Assembly (NCBI RefSeq): GCF_020386635.1
Contig: NZ_CP081942.1
Span: 2,046,001 to 2,110,000, forward strand
Origin: Pseudomonas sp. MM211
Lineage (GTDB): Bacteria; Pseudomonadota; Gammaproteobacteria; Pseudomonadales; Pseudomonadaceae
DNA: 64,000 nt
Reading direction: 5' to 3'
Shown: positions 30,402-39,606 of the stretch, piece by piece
How the letters are laid out: each line of letters opens with the position of its first letter
Position numbering within the stretch: position 1 is the first letter of the stretch
Notes under the pieces: model-generated
Told to the model about the DNA's origin: nothing
The model's database searches: none
Seen by the model: only the letters and a program-made list of their open reading frames with translations
Translations under genes and position numbers: made by a program

Positions 30402-33236
30402 TCAGGCCGGCTCGGTTGCACCCTGCTCGCTGTTTGCCGGTGCTTCGGTTTGCTCGCGGCGTTTGATGTACTTCCAGTCGGCTTCGTCGATGTAGATGCC
30501 GTTCGGCCCGCTGCCACCTTCCAGGTCGATGGCCACGGTGGCCGAGACCTGGGGTTTCACCGAGGCGAGAATCGGCACGAAACCGAGCTGCAGGCTGGTC
30601 TCGATCAGCGCCTGCTGGTTGCGCTCGTCGATGTCCGCTGCCTCGTCGAGGTAGTAGGGCAGGCGTACACGGCCGGCCTGATCGCGATCCATCAGGTGCA
30701 GCAGCAGGTACATGTTGGTCAGCGCTTTGATGGTCATCGTGGTGCCGTTGGAAGCAGCGCCGTCGATGTCGGTGTGGATCACCGGCTGGCCGTGTACCTT
30801 GGTGATTTCGAAGGCCAGCTCGAAGAGATCCTTGAGGCCCAGTTGGTTGCCGTTGGCAGCCACCAGGCGCGACAGGTAGTCCTTGGCTTCTTCGTTCTTC
30901 ACATCCTGCTCGCTGCTCTGTTGCAGGTCGAATACCGACAGGGTTTCGCCTTCTTCGTACTGACCGGCGCTGTGGATGATCTGATCGATATGCCGCAGGG
31001 CATCCTTGTTCGGCGCGAGGACGATGCGGAAACTCTGCAGGTTGGAAACCTGACGCTTGTTGATCTCACGGTTGAACAGTGCCAACTGGTGCTCGAGGTT
31101 GTCGTAGTCGCTGCGGATGTTGCGCAGGGTCCGGGCGATGTCGGTCACTGCTGCACGGCGCGCCTTGGCCAGGGTCAGGGCCTCGTCCTGGCGGTGGGCG
31201 TAGGCGTTGACCAGCAGTTTCAGGCGACGCTCCATGTCGTCTTCGCTGTCGAACTTGGCGACGCCCTTGAGGCGCACCTGGGCGTACAGCGCCTCGATCT
31301 GCCCGTCGCTGCGTTGCAGACCCTGCCAAGTGTCCTGGTAGTCGTTGAGCAGCGGCAGCAGGTTGTCCAGTGAGTCGTCGACCGGCTCCATGTAAGGGGT
31401 GCCGAAGGGCAGGTCGGCAGGCAGCAACTGGCGACGGCGCAGGGCGTCTTCCAGCGTGCGCTCCTTGGCCTCCAGGTCGGCGATCTGACGGCCGATCAGT
31501 TGCAGCTTGGCGGACAGTTGCTGGACGCGCTCGGTGAAGGCATCACTGGCACGCTTGAGTTCGTCCTGGGCGCCTTCCAGCTGGGCGAGTTTTTCCAGCT
31601 TGCCGTCTTCCTCGGCAGTCAGCGTCTGGCTGCGACGGAAGTCTTCCAGCGCCTTCTGGGCGTCGAGTACGGCCTGGTACAGTTGTTCGGCCTGGGCCTT
31701 GCTGGCGGCGCGGTCGGCTGCCACCGACTGCTGGGTCTTGAGCTGCTTGTATTCGCGGTCGAGGCGATCCTTCTGATCGCGCAGGGCGGCGCGGTCGGCC
31801 AGGGCCTGCAGGGCAGGCGGCTCGATGTTCGAAAGGTCGATATCCAGACCGGGCACCTGGAAGTGCTCGCCCTTGAAACTGTCGAGAATCGCTTCCAGGG
31901 ATTTGACCCACACGTCGCCGTCGTCGAGCTGAATGCCCTTCTCGCCCAGCGGCAGGCTGAACAACTGGCCGTTGAACAGGCGCATCAGGCGATCGACGTC
32001 AGCCTGGGAGAACTCTTCGCGCAGGCGCGAGTAGCTGTTGTTGTCGGCGTGGTCGAGCTGCTGCTTGACCGACTTGAGGCGTTTTTCCAGATCGCGCAGA
32101 CGTTCGTCCAGGTCTTCGCTGGAGAACTGACGGGACTGAGCCAGAGCGCCGGCCAGTTCGTCGTGGGCATCCTTGGCGGCCAGCAACTGGGCCTCCAGTA
32201 CCTTGACGTCGTCGACCAGGGCGAAGCGGTTCTTCAGCACCGCCAGTTCACCGAGCCAGCGCTGGATCTCGCTGATCTCGCGCTCCATGCGCATCAGTTC
32301 CTGGGTGCCGCCGCGCTGATCGTTCTGCAGGCCATCCTGCTCGTTACGGTAGTGCTCGGCCTGGATCACCAGCTCTTCCTTGCGGGCATCGGCGTAGTCG
32401 TGCCAGGTGCCGAGCAACGAGTCGAGCAGCGGCGACAGGCGATGCAGCTTGCCGCGCAGGTGTTCGCGCTGGTTCACGCCGGATGCCAGGGCCTCGATCA
32501 GCGGGCCGGCGGTGACCAGCGCCTGGTAGTCCTGCTCCATGCGGCGCACGTCGCGGAACGCTTCTTCGGTGGCGGCGATGTAGTCGACGCTGCCGGAGCG
32601 CAGGCTGTGCTCGAAGGCATCGAGGAACAGCTGCTTGAGCTTGGCGGCGGTGATCTCGCGCATGTGCAGCAGGTTGATGAACAGCGCGCGGAAGGTTTTC
32701 AGGCTCTGCTCGCTGGTCGAGCGCAGCGGAATCAGGGTCAGATCCAGCGGGATGCTGGTGTGCCCGCCGACCAGCAGCCGGCGCAGTTCGTCGGGCTTGA
32801 GCTCATAGGCGGTGATGCCGGCCTGGCCGAGGTTCTTGAACAGCTCGCGCTGACGCAGGCAGGTGCCGCCCTGCTGGTAGTGATCCAGATCCAGCTCGCC
32901 CGCATAGGCGAAGAACTGGTGGCCGAAGCCGCCACCGGGGCCGCGCCCAGCCACACCGATTACGTGGGGGCCGTGAGGCAGGGCGACTTCGACGAGGATG
33001 TAGCTGGTGTCGGTGGCGAAGTAGAACTTGCGCGACTGCTCCAGGCTGTACTTGCCGAAGCTCATGTCCGACATGCGCGCCAGAATCGGAAACTGCAGGG
33101 CGTTGATCGACGCCGATTTGCCGAGGTTGTTGGCGCCATACACCGACAGCGGGTTTTCCAGCGGAAACAGGCCGAGGCTGTAGCCGGCGGTGTTCAGTAG
33201 AGCGAAGCGGCGGATGCCGTAGCGTTCCTGGGTCAT
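30402..33236 (-). CDS. mksB: Condensin subunit MksB (SMC-like ATPase)
   Basis: 944 residues, smaller than MukB (about 1490) and normal for MksB. Walker A is GANNLGKS (about 34-41) in a MukB-like SVYGANNLGKSASINALQFP. Long coiled coils occupy about 250-420 and 520-700, flanking a short hinge. The C-terminal ATPase part has LPYYLDEAADIDERNQ as Walker B/D-loop region. With MksE and MksF it forms a MukBEF-like condensin that organises and segregates the chromosome. Its ATG overlaps the mksE stop (ATGA). No nuclease (MksG/JetD) gene follows, so this is the chromosomal condensin, not a Wadjet plasmid-defence system. Confidence 0.93.
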   Translation of the reverse strand: MTQERYGIRRFALLNTAGYSLGLFPLENPLSVYGANNLGKSASINALQFPILARMSDMSFGKYSLEQSRKFYFATDTSYILVEVALPHGPHVIGVAGRGPGGGFGHQFFAYAGELDLDHYQQGGTCLRQRELFKNLGQAGITAYELKPDELRRLLVGGHTSIPLDLTLIPLRSTSEQSLKTFRALFINLLHMREITAAKLKQLFLDAFEHSLRSGSVDYIAATEEAFRDVRRMEQDYQALVTAGPLIEALASGVNQREHLRGKLHRLSPLLDSLLGTWHDYADARKEELVIQAEHYRNEQDGLQNDQRGGTQELMRMEREISEIQRWLGELAVLKNRFALVDDVKVLEAQLLAAKDAHDELAGALAQSRQFSSEDLDERLRDLEKRLKSVKQQLDHADNNSYSRLREEFSQADVDRLMRLFNGQLFSLPLGEKGIQLDDGDVWVKSLEAILDSFKGEHFQVPGLDIDLSNIEPPALQALADRAALRDQKDRLDREYKQLKTQQSVAADRAASKAQAEQLYQAVLDAQKALEDFRRSQTLTAEEDGKLEKLAQLEGAQDELKRASDAFTERVQQLSAKLQLIGRQIADLEAKERTLEDALRRRQLLPADLPFGTPYMEPVDDSLDNLLPLLNDYQDTWQGLQRSDGQIEALYAQVRLKGVAKFDSEDDMERRLKLLVNAYAHRQDEALTLAKARRAAVTDIARTLRNIRSDYDNLEHQLALFNREINKRQVSNLQSFRIVLAPNKDALRHIDQIIHSAGQYEEGETLSVFDLQQSSEQDVKNEEAKDYLSRLVAANGNQLGLKDLFELAFEITKVHGQPVIHTDIDGAASNGTTMTIKALTNMYLLLHLMDRDQAGRVRLPYYLDEAADIDERNQQALIETSLQLGFVPILASVKPQVSATVAIDLEGGSGPNGIYIDEADWKYIKRREQTEAPANSEQGATEPA

Positions 33237-33928
33237 GCGTCTTGCTCCTGTGCAGCGCGCTCTTCAGCCAGGGCGCGGGCCATGGCTTCTTCCTCGGATT
33301 CTTCGACGGCATCGTCGAGGGTGATGATCGGGTCACCACTGTCATCGTCGATCAGTATCGGGGCCGGCAGCGGCAGGTCGGTGCTGTGCAGGCTGGCGGC
33401 CAGGTCTCGGTCGTGCTGCACGGCCAGGCAGACGTCGAGGAAACGATGCATCGGCGGCAGGAAGCGGTACACGCCGTTGCTGTCTTCGGCGAAGCCGAGT
33501 TGGGTGAGGCGGCGGATGACCTTGTCTTCCAGCTCTTCATGGGTGGTGACTTCGGCCTGCAGAAACAGGTCGCGGTACTTGTCGAGCAGGGCCGGCAATT
33601 CATCGCGACCGATGCTGCCGCCGTCAAGCACCGACAGCGGGTCACGACCCTGATCGGCCAGGTGCTCGACCAGGATGAAGGTGAACAGCGCCAGGCGCTG
33701 GGCGGTCTTGTTGACCTGCGGCGCGGCCTGTTCCGGTACAAAGTAGTAGAAGCCGCGTGGGTCGCACACCAGCTCGAAGCCCAGGGCGCGGAACAGGGCG
33801 CGATACTGATCCTGCATGCTCGACAGCTGGGCGTAGCACTCGGGCTCGCTGCGGGAGATGTGGTAGCCCTTGAACAGGTCGCGGAAAGCGGCCGCGAGCT
33901 GGGTCATTTCTTTCAGGTCGATATTCAT
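33233..33928 (-). CDS. mksE: Condensin subunit MksE
   Basis: 231 residues. Middle gene of the mksFEB operon. It is a predicted winged-helix kleisin-associated protein: LKEMTQLAAAFRDLFKGYHI at the N-terminus, and the wing region DPRGFYYFVPEQAAPQVNKT followed by LALFTFILVEHLADQGRDP. The C-terminal 45 residues are acidic and low-complexity (DDDSGDPIITLDDAVEESEEEAMARALAEE) and probably disordered. MksE bridges the MksF kleisin and the MksB heads. The gene overlaps mksB by 4 nt. Confidence 0.9.
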   Translation of the reverse strand: MNIDLKEMTQLAAAFRDLFKGYHISRSEPECYAQLSSMQDQYRALFRALGFELVCDPRGFYYFVPEQAAPQVNKTAQRLALFTFILVEHLADQGRDPLSVLDGGSIGRDELPALLDKYRDLFLQAEVTTHEELEDKVIRRLTQLGFAEDSNGVYRFLPPMHRFLDVCLAVQHDRDLAASLHSTDLPLPAPILIDDDSGDPIITLDDAVEESEEEAMARALAEERAAQEQDA

Positions 33929-34000
33929 GTGCGGTGCTCGTTGGCAGCTGGAGCCTGGGCTACAGCCGAGAATTCGTGATGGCCGGTGGTGGACGAGGGG

Positions 34001-35245
34001 CTAGGCACTCGGGCGACCCACCAGGGCATAGGAGCTGATACTGATCTCGTGCTCGCGGGTCAGATAGACCTGGCGCTCCAGGCGATCGCGCTGGAAGCGG
34101 CCTTCGCGCGACAGGCGCGAGAACCAGTAGAGCAGTTCGTCGGTGGCGCCTTCGGGCTCCTGTTCCAGCAGCCAGGTCATCAGATCCGGCAGCGGCAGTG
34201 ACTGTTCGCAGCGGTCGATCATTTCCCGGGCGGTTTTCGGTGCCCGTGGGCTGTCGCCCTTGCGCTTGCCGCTGGCCTTCGGGAAATGATTGGGCTTGGC
34301 CTCGAAGCGAGCCAGGGCATACACATAAGCCTCGACCTGGGACGCGCTGCCGAGGAAGTTGCTCTGCGGACGGGTGAACATCGGCATGGCTGCCTGTGGC
34401 ACCGCCTCGATGCCCTTCTTGCGGATTACCGACAGGGCCAACGCAGCGCCGCGGGTCACGGCGTTGTGGCGACGTGCTTCCTCGCGCAGCGGCAGCAGCA
34501 GCTCGCGGGCCTTGCGCAGGGTCAACTGGGCGGTGGTCTGCATTTCCAGGATGCGCGCGTGGGTGCGCAGCAGCAGGTCATCATCGACCAGTTGGCCGAG
34601 GCGCTGCTGTTCGCCGAGCAGCTTGAGCAGCACCTGCTCGACGCGGCGCACACCCTGCTCGAAGGCGCCGTCGGCGGCGACCAGCTGGATCATCGGTTCG
34701 ACATACTCGTCCCAGGTAGCCAGCACTTCGGCGTAGCGCTGGCGCAGCGGGATCTGCCGGTCACTGGTCTTGGCCCGTTCGGCCACGCCTACCAGTGCCT
34801 GCTCATCGTTGCCGAGCTTCTTCAGGACGTCGCGAACGCGCATGTCGAGCAGGCGCAACTGACGGGCCAGGTCGTTGCCGTCACGTATCTCGAAGGCATC
34901 CTGGATATAGCCCGCCAGGCGCTCGAGATGGCGCAGGTAGGCTTCGATTTCCAGGCACAGACCGAGGCGATGCTCACGACGCAGGTAGGCGAGAAAGTCG
35001 TGAATCTGCGCGTTGAGCTCGAAGCGGTTGGGGCTCTTGGCCACCGGCACCAGGATGTCCAGGCGGATCCACTGGTCGAGCAGCGCGGTGACGTCCACCG
35101 CGGTACTTTGCGGCGGTAACTGCGCGGTGAGCTGCTTGCGCAGATCCACCAGGCTCAGGGTGCCGCTGTCGAAGCTTTCGCAGAGTGGTTCGAGCAGCGC
35201 CCAGTGCTCGGCAAGGGCGCGCAATACGCGTTTGGGATCGATCAT
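34001..35245 (-). CDS. mksF: Condensin subunit MksF (kleisin)
   Basis: 414 residues from the ATG at 35243-35245 (MIDPKRVLRALAEHWALLEP); an upstream in-frame ATG at 35299 would add 18 residues and neither has a strong Shine-Dalgarno. Predicted winged-helix N-terminus, central helical bundle (GLCLEIEAYLRHLERLAGYI) and C-terminal winged helix (LLYWFSRLSREGRFQRDRLERQVYLTREHEI), the MukF-like kleisin layout. It closes the MksB ring and binds MksE. First gene of the operon; about 70 bp separate it from mksE. Its promoter must lie in the region shared with nspC (35246-35515). Confidence 0.88.
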   Translation of the reverse strand: MIDPKRVLRALAEHWALLEPLCESFDSGTLSLVDLRKQLTAQLPPQSTAVDVTALLDQWIRLDILVPVAKSPNRFELNAQIHDFLAYLRREHRLGLCLEIEAYLRHLERLAGYIQDAFEIRDGNDLARQLRLLDMRVRDVLKKLGNDEQALVGVAERAKTSDRQIPLRQRYAEVLATWDEYVEPMIQLVAADGAFEQGVRRVEQVLLKLLGEQQRLGQLVDDDLLLRTHARILEMQTTAQLTLRKARELLLPLREEARRHNAVTRGAALALSVIRKKGIEAVPQAAMPMFTRPQSNFLGSASQVEAYVYALARFEAKPNHFPKASGKRKGDSPRAPKTAREMIDRCEQSLPLPDLMTWLLEQEPEGATDELLYWFSRLSREGRFQRDRLERQVYLTREHEISISSYALVGRPSA

Positions 35246-35515
35246 CGCGGGGCTGTCGCTCGATTTCGAAAAAACGCCAATTGTACGGGAAAGCGGCACG
35301 TCGCTGCATTGTCACGCAGCCGTCATCGCCGGTGGGCATGCTCGGCGGCGAATCGGCTGAACGGCGCTGCTCCGGTCGCGGCCTGAAATATCCGTAAATG
35401 GACAAAATATGCTCAGCGGTCTTTCGATCTGTGGCGGTTGTCGGCACAATTCGCGTCCGCTTTTTTCAGGAGGCTGGCGGGCTCCTGTTGGCCGACCTTT
35501 ATTACGGACTGCGCA

Positions 35516-36613
35516 ATGATCAAAACGCCGTACTACCTCATCGACAAACAGAAGCTGCTGGGCAACATGGAGAAGATCGCCTACGTGCGTGAACACTCCG
35601 GTGCCAAGGCGCTGCTGGCGCTCAAGTGCTTCGCCACCTGGTCGGTCTTCGACCTGATGCAGCAGTACATGGATGGCACCACGTCCAGCTCGCTCTACGA
35701 GCTCAAGCTCGGTCGCCAGAAGTTCGCCGGCGAGACCCACGCCTACAGCGTGGCCTGGGCCGACGACGAGATCGAGGAGATGCTGGCCAACTGCGACAAG
35801 ATCATCTTCAACTCCATCGGCCAGCTCGAGCGTTTCACTGAGGCGTCCGAAGGCAAGGTGCGTGGCCTGCGCGTGAACCCGCAGGTGAGCAGCTCGGATT
35901 ATCTGCTGGCCGACCCGGCACGTCCGTTCAGCCGCCTGGGCGAGTGGGATCCGGCGAAGATCGAAGCGGTCATCGGGCAGATCTCCGGCTTCATGTTCCA
36001 CAACAACTGCGAGAACGGCGACTTCGGCCTGTTCGATCAGATGCTCAGCCACATCGAAGAGCGCTTCGGCCACCTGCTGCACAAGGTCGAGTGGGTCAGT
36101 CTCGGTGGCGGCATCCACTTCACCGGCGAAGGTTATGCGCTGGACGCCTTCTGCGCGCGCCTCAAGGCGTTCTCCGAGAAGTACGGCGTGCAGGTCTATC
36201 TGGAGCCAGGCGAAGCGGCTATCACCGGCAGCGCATCGCTGGAAGTCACCGTGCTCGACACCCTCTACAACGGCAAGCACCTGGCCGTGGTCGACAGCTC
36301 CATCGAAGCGCACATGCTCGACCTGCTGATCTATCGCCTCAACGCCAAGCTGGCGCCCAGCGAGGGTGAGCACACCTACATGGTGTGCGGTAAATCCTGC
36401 CTGGCCGGCGATATCTTCGGCGAGTACGGGTTCGAGAAACCGCTGCAGATCGGTGATCGCCTGTCGTTCGTCGATGCGGCCGGTTACACCATGGTCAAAA
36501 AGAACTGGTTCAACGGCCTGAAGATGCCGGCCATCGTGGTCAAGCAACTTGATGGCAGTGTCGAGGTGGTACGTGAATTCGGTTTCGACGATTACCTGTC
36601 GAGCCTTTCGTAA
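35516..36613 (+). CDS. nspC: Carboxynorspermidine/carboxyspermidine decarboxylase
   Basis: 365 residues. A PLP-dependent fold-III (alanine racemase-like) decarboxylase that removes CO2 from carboxynorspermidine or carboxyspermidine to give the triamine. Seen: the PLP lysine in ALLALKCFATWSVFDLMQQY (Lys about 37), HNNCENGDFGLFDQ, the phosphate-binding GGGIHFTG, EPGEAAITGSA and the second-subunit active-site cysteine in CGKSCLAGD. The start at 35516 gives MIKTPYYLIDKQKLLGNMEK. The partner dehydrogenase follows about 200 bp downstream past an inverted repeat. Which triamine is made (spermidine or norspermidine) depends on whether putrescine or diaminopropane is supplied and cannot be told here. 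Confidence 0.93.
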   Translation: MIKTPYYLIDKQKLLGNMEKIAYVREHSGAKALLALKCFATWSVFDLMQQYMDGTTSSSLYELKLGRQKFAGETHAYSVAWADDEIEEMLANCDKIIFNSIGQLERFTEASEGKVRGLRVNPQVSSSDYLLADPARPFSRLGEWDPAKIEAVIGQISGFMFHNNCENGDFGLFDQMLSHIEERFGHLLHKVEWVSLGGGIHFTGEGYALDAFCARLKAFSEKYGVQVYLEPGEAAITGSASLEVTVLDTLYNGKHLAVVDSSIEAHMLDLLIYRLNAKLAPSEGEHTYMVCGKSCLAGDIFGEYGFEKPLQIGDRLSFVDAAGYTMVKKNWFNGLKMPAIVVKQLDGSVEVVREFGFDDYLSSLS

Positions 36614-36630
36614 TACCGCAATTTGTTGTT

Positions 36631-36721
36631 CGTAGGATGGGTCGAGGAGCGCAGCGACGATACCCATCACGGTGATCGCCGCTGGCTTCGATGGGTATCG
36701 CTTCGCTCGATCCATCCTACG
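36631..36721. repeat. 91-bp inverted repeat between the two polyamine genes
   Basis: CGTAGGATGGGTCGAG...GATACCCATC on the left pairs with GATGGGTATC...CTCGATCCATCCTACG on the right. It would fold into a long hairpin in mRNA crossing the gap. Similar GTAGGATGG / CTTCGCTC fragments occur at about 26500 and 48919-49132, so this is a dispersed family. Confidence 0.8.
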
Positions 36722-36810
36722 GCTACGACAGCCTGACTTGCGAGGCCGCGAGCAGGCCATTGATAACGCAGTAACTGACTCAGCAACGCAGTATCCTGGA
36801 GGTGAAACAA

Positions 36811-38055
36811 TTGAAGAAGAACGTCCTTATCATTGGTGCAGGAGGTGTCGCCAAGGTGGTGGCCCACAAGTGCGCGCAGCACAACGACGAACTCGGTCGT
36901 ATTGCCATCGCGTCACGGAACATCTCCAAATGCCAGGCCATCATCGATAGCGTCAAGGCCAAGGGTAGCCTCAAGGTTGCCGCTGACATCCAGGCCTTCT
37001 CGCTCAATGCATTGGATATCGAGGCGACCAAGGCGCTGATCCGCGAGACCGAATCGCAGATCGTCATCAACGTCGGTTCCGCCTTCCTCAACATGTCGGT
37101 GCTGCGTGCCTGCATCGATACCGGCGTGGCCTATCTGGACACCGCCATTCACGAAGAGCCGGGCAAGATCTGCGAAACCCCGCCCTGGTACGGCAACTAC
37201 GAGTGGAAACACCTCGAGGAATGCCTGCAGAAGAACATCACGGCCATTCTCGGCGTCGGTTTCGACCCAGGTGTGGTTAACGCCTATGCAGCCCTGGCCC
37301 AGCAAGAGCATTTCGACAAGATCGAGTCGATCGACATCCTCGACGTCAATGCCGGCAGCCATGGCAAGTATTTCGCGACCAATTTCGACCCGGAAATCAA
37401 TTTCCGCGAGTTCACCGGGCAGGTGTACAGCTGGCAGAACAGCCAGTGGACGACCAACACCATGTTCGAGGTCAAGCGCACCGACGACTTGCCCGTTGTT
37501 GGCGAGCAGAACCTGTACCTGACCGGTCACGATGAAGTGCACTCGATCTCCAAGAACCTCAACGTGCCCAACGTGCGTTTCTGGATGAGCTTCGGCGAGC
37601 ACTACATCAACGTGTTCACCGTGCTGAAGAACCTTGGCCTGCTCTCCGAACAACCGGTAACCACAGCAGAGGGTCTGCAAGTCGTGCCGCTGAAAGTGGT
37701 CAAGGCCGTGCTGCCTGATCCCGCCTCGCTGGCGCCGGGCTACACCGGCAAGACCTGCATCGGTGATCTGGTCAAAGGCACCAAGAATGGCCAGCCGCGC
37801 GAAGTGTTCATCTACAACGTGGCCGACCATGAAGAAGCCTATGCCGAGACCGACAGCCAGGGCATCTCCTACACCGCAGGCGTACCACCGGTGGCGGCAG
37901 CCCTGTTGGTCGCTCGTGGCGAGTGGGACGTGCAGCGCATGGTCAACGTCGAGGAGCTGCCGGCTCAGCCATTCCTCAAGGCGCTGGATGTGATGGGCTT
38001 GCCGACGCGCATCAAGGATGAGCACGGCGACCGTGCGTGGGATCAGGCGCTGTAA
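36811..38055 (+). CDS. Carboxynorspermidine/carboxyspermidine dehydrogenase (saccharopine dehydrogenase-like)
   Basis: 414 residues. Condenses aspartate semialdehyde with putrescine or 1,3-diaminopropane and reduces the product with NADPH, giving carboxy(nor)spermidine. The Rossmann start KKNVLIIGAGGVAKVVAHKC is followed by GVGFDPGVVNAYAALAQQEH and HGKYFATNFDPEINFREFTG, all typical of this branch. I choose the TTG at 36811 because GGAGGTG is 6 nt upstream; the GTG at 36802 is too close to that site. It works with NspC as an alternative to the SpeD/SpeE route. The terminator at about 38078 ends the unit. Confidence 0.92.
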   Translation: MKKNVLIIGAGGVAKVVAHKCAQHNDELGRIAIASRNISKCQAIIDSVKAKGSLKVAADIQAFSLNALDIEATKALIRETESQIVINVGSAFLNMSVLRACIDTGVAYLDTAIHEEPGKICETPPWYGNYEWKHLEECLQKNITAILGVGFDPGVVNAYAALAQQEHFDKIESIDILDVNAGSHGKYFATNFDPEINFREFTGQVYSWQNSQWTTNTMFEVKRTDDLPVVGEQNLYLTGHDEVHSISKNLNVPNVRFWMSFGEHYINVFTVLKNLGLLSEQPVTTAEGLQVVPLKVVKAVLPDPASLAPGYTGKTCIGDLVKGTKNGQPREVFIYNVADHEEAYAETDSQGISYTAGVPPVAAALLVARGEWDVQRMVNVEELPAQPFLKALDVMGLPTRIKDEHGDRAWDQAL

Positions 38056-38077
38056 GACGCGCTGGTTTAATTGCTGC

Positions 38078-38106
38078 AAAAAAGGATCGCCTCGGCGATC
38101 CTTTTT
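38078..38106 (+). terminator. Intrinsic terminator after the polyamine genes
   Basis: AAAAAAGGATCGCC-TC-GGCGATCCTTTTT. The same stem sequence recurs in the terminators at 42562-42592 and 45558-45589. Confidence 0.9.
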
Positions 38107-38138
38107 CATTTCCACGCCCTGCAAGATCACCACGATCC

Positions 38139-38227
38139 TGTAGGAGCCGGCTTGCCGGCGAATGGCGGCTATGACGCCAATACCGACATAGCCTGCCACC
38201 GCATCGCCCGCAAGCGGGCTCCTACGG
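38139..38227. repeat. REPIN: two inverted Pseudomonas REP sequences
   Basis: GTAGGAGCCGGCTTGCCGGC at the left and CGCCCGCAAGCGGGCTCCTAC at the right (written here one base apart) are REP palindromes in opposite orientation, about 45 bp apart. This is the standard arrangement mobilised by RAYT transposases in Pseudomonas; no RAYT gene is in the window. Confidence 0.85.
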
Positions 38228-38243
38228 ATTCGCGCGAACTCGT

Positions 38244-39551
38244 CTAGACCGTCACCACTCCCAGCAGCACGGCCGAGGCCAGCATGATCAGGCTGATGCC
38301 CCAGGCCCACAGCACGGTATAGCGAATGTGCTTGTACAGCTCGACGCCGGCCAGGCCGATGGCCAGGTACACGCTGGGCACCACCGGGCTGACGCCGAAA
38401 CCGGTGTTTTCGCCGATCAGCATGGCACTGGCCACAGCTGCCGGATCGACACCAGCCGCTACCGCGACATCACGAATCACGGGCAGTAGTGCGAAGTAGT
38501 AAGCATCCGGCGAGAACAGCATGCCCAGCGGCACGCCAAAGGCGCCGATGATCACGTGAATCCAGTTGGCCGAGCCTTCGGGCAGCACGTTGATCATCCA
38601 GTGGGCCATGCCGTCGGACATGCCGGCGCCGGCCAGTACCCCGAGCAGGATGCCGGCAGCGAGCATCACCAGGGCCATTTGCATGGCATCGGTGGCGTGT
38701 GCGCGCAGGGCGCGGTTCTGTTCGTCCAGGCTTGGATAGTTGAGCAGCAGCGCTACACCCAAACCAACCATGAAGCAGGCGAACAGCGGGAAGGCGCCGG
38801 TGAACAGGCAGGCCAGAATGCCCGCGGTCAGCGCCAGGTTGGCCCAGTAGCGCCAGGTGTTGGGGGCGAGCATTTGCGAGGTGTCGGGCTGTGGCGCGTC
38901 GGCTGGTTCGCTGTCGGCGATCACCCCGCCGCTGGCGGCGAAGCTGCGTTGCGCGCGCAGGCCGAGAAATACCGCCAGCGACATGACCAGGGCGAGGCCG
39001 ATGGCCTGAATCGGGATCAGCGATATCCACAACTGCGAAGCATCCAGCCCGGACACCGCGGCAGCGCGCGTGGTGGTGCCGCCCCAGGGCACCATGTTCA
39101 TCACCCCGGCGCTGAGCACCACCAGGCACAGCAGCATCTGCCGGCTCATGCCCAAGCGCAGGTACAGCGGCAGCAGGGCGGGAATCACCAGCAGAAAGGT
39201 GGCGGCGCCGATGCCGTCCAGGTGAGTGACCGCCGTCACCGCGACGGTAACGATGGCGACCGCCAGCGGGCGACCCTTGGTGCTCTTGAGCAGGAAGCGC
39301 ACCAGCGGGTCGAACAGACCGCGATCACGCATGATGCCGAAGTAGAGAATGGCGAAGATGAATAGCGTGGCTGTGGGCGCCACGGTTTTCAGGCCTTCGG
39401 TGATGAATTTGCCAATTTCTGCAGGCGCGAAACCGGCCAGCAGGCAGGCGATGACCGGCAGGGTGACGAAGGCCACCAGTGGGGTTATGCGGCGCATCAG
39501 AATCAGGATGACGATGGCGAACATCAGGGTGAAGCCGAGGGCGGTGATCAT
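38244..39551 (-). CDS. CitMHS-family citrate/tricarboxylate transporter
   Basis: 435 residues, about 12 predicted membrane helices. The CitMHS family imports citrate, usually as a complex with Mg or other divalent cations, in symport with protons. Family-like segments are VTAVTHLDGIGAATFLLVIP, NMVPWGGTTTRAAAVSGLDA and FSPDAYYFALLPVIRDVAVA plus GENTGFGVSPVVPSVYLAIG. It lies 55 bp downstream of the small AtuA-C gene on the same strand, so the substrate of the AtuA-like proteins is probably a tri- or dicarboxylate taken up by this transporter. That link is inference from gene order. Confidence 0.88.
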   Translation of the reverse strand: MITALGFTLMFAIVILILMRRITPLVAFVTLPVIACLLAGFAPAEIGKFITEGLKTVAPTATLFIFAILYFGIMRDRGLFDPLVRFLLKSTKGRPLAVAIVTVAVTAVTHLDGIGAATFLLVIPALLPLYLRLGMSRQMLLCLVVLSAGVMNMVPWGGTTTRAAAVSGLDASQLWISLIPIQAIGLALVMSLAVFLGLRAQRSFAASGGVIADSEPADAPQPDTSQMLAPNTWRYWANLALTAGILACLFTGAFPLFACFMVGLGVALLLNYPSLDEQNRALRAHATDAMQMALVMLAAGILLGVLAGAGMSDGMAHWMINVLPEGSANWIHVIIGAFGVPLGMLFSPDAYYFALLPVIRDVAVAAGVDPAAVASAMLIGENTGFGVSPVVPSVYLAIGLAGVELYKHIRYTVLWAWGISLIMLASAVLLGVVTV

Positions 39552-39606
39552 GACGATCTCTCCGGTTTTATTATTGTTGGAGTCGCGGGTCTGGCGTTGC
39601 GTGAGT

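Noticed and set aside
31500..33200. 566-codon open frame antisense to mksB
   Set aside because: Leucine/glutamine/alanine-rich nonsense composition without any domain; mirrors the coiled-coil coding strand.
30402..35245. Wadjet (JetABCD) defence system
   Set aside because: The three condensin genes are present but there is no TOPRIM nuclease gene on either side, and the gene order matches the housekeeping mksFEB operon of Pseudomonas.
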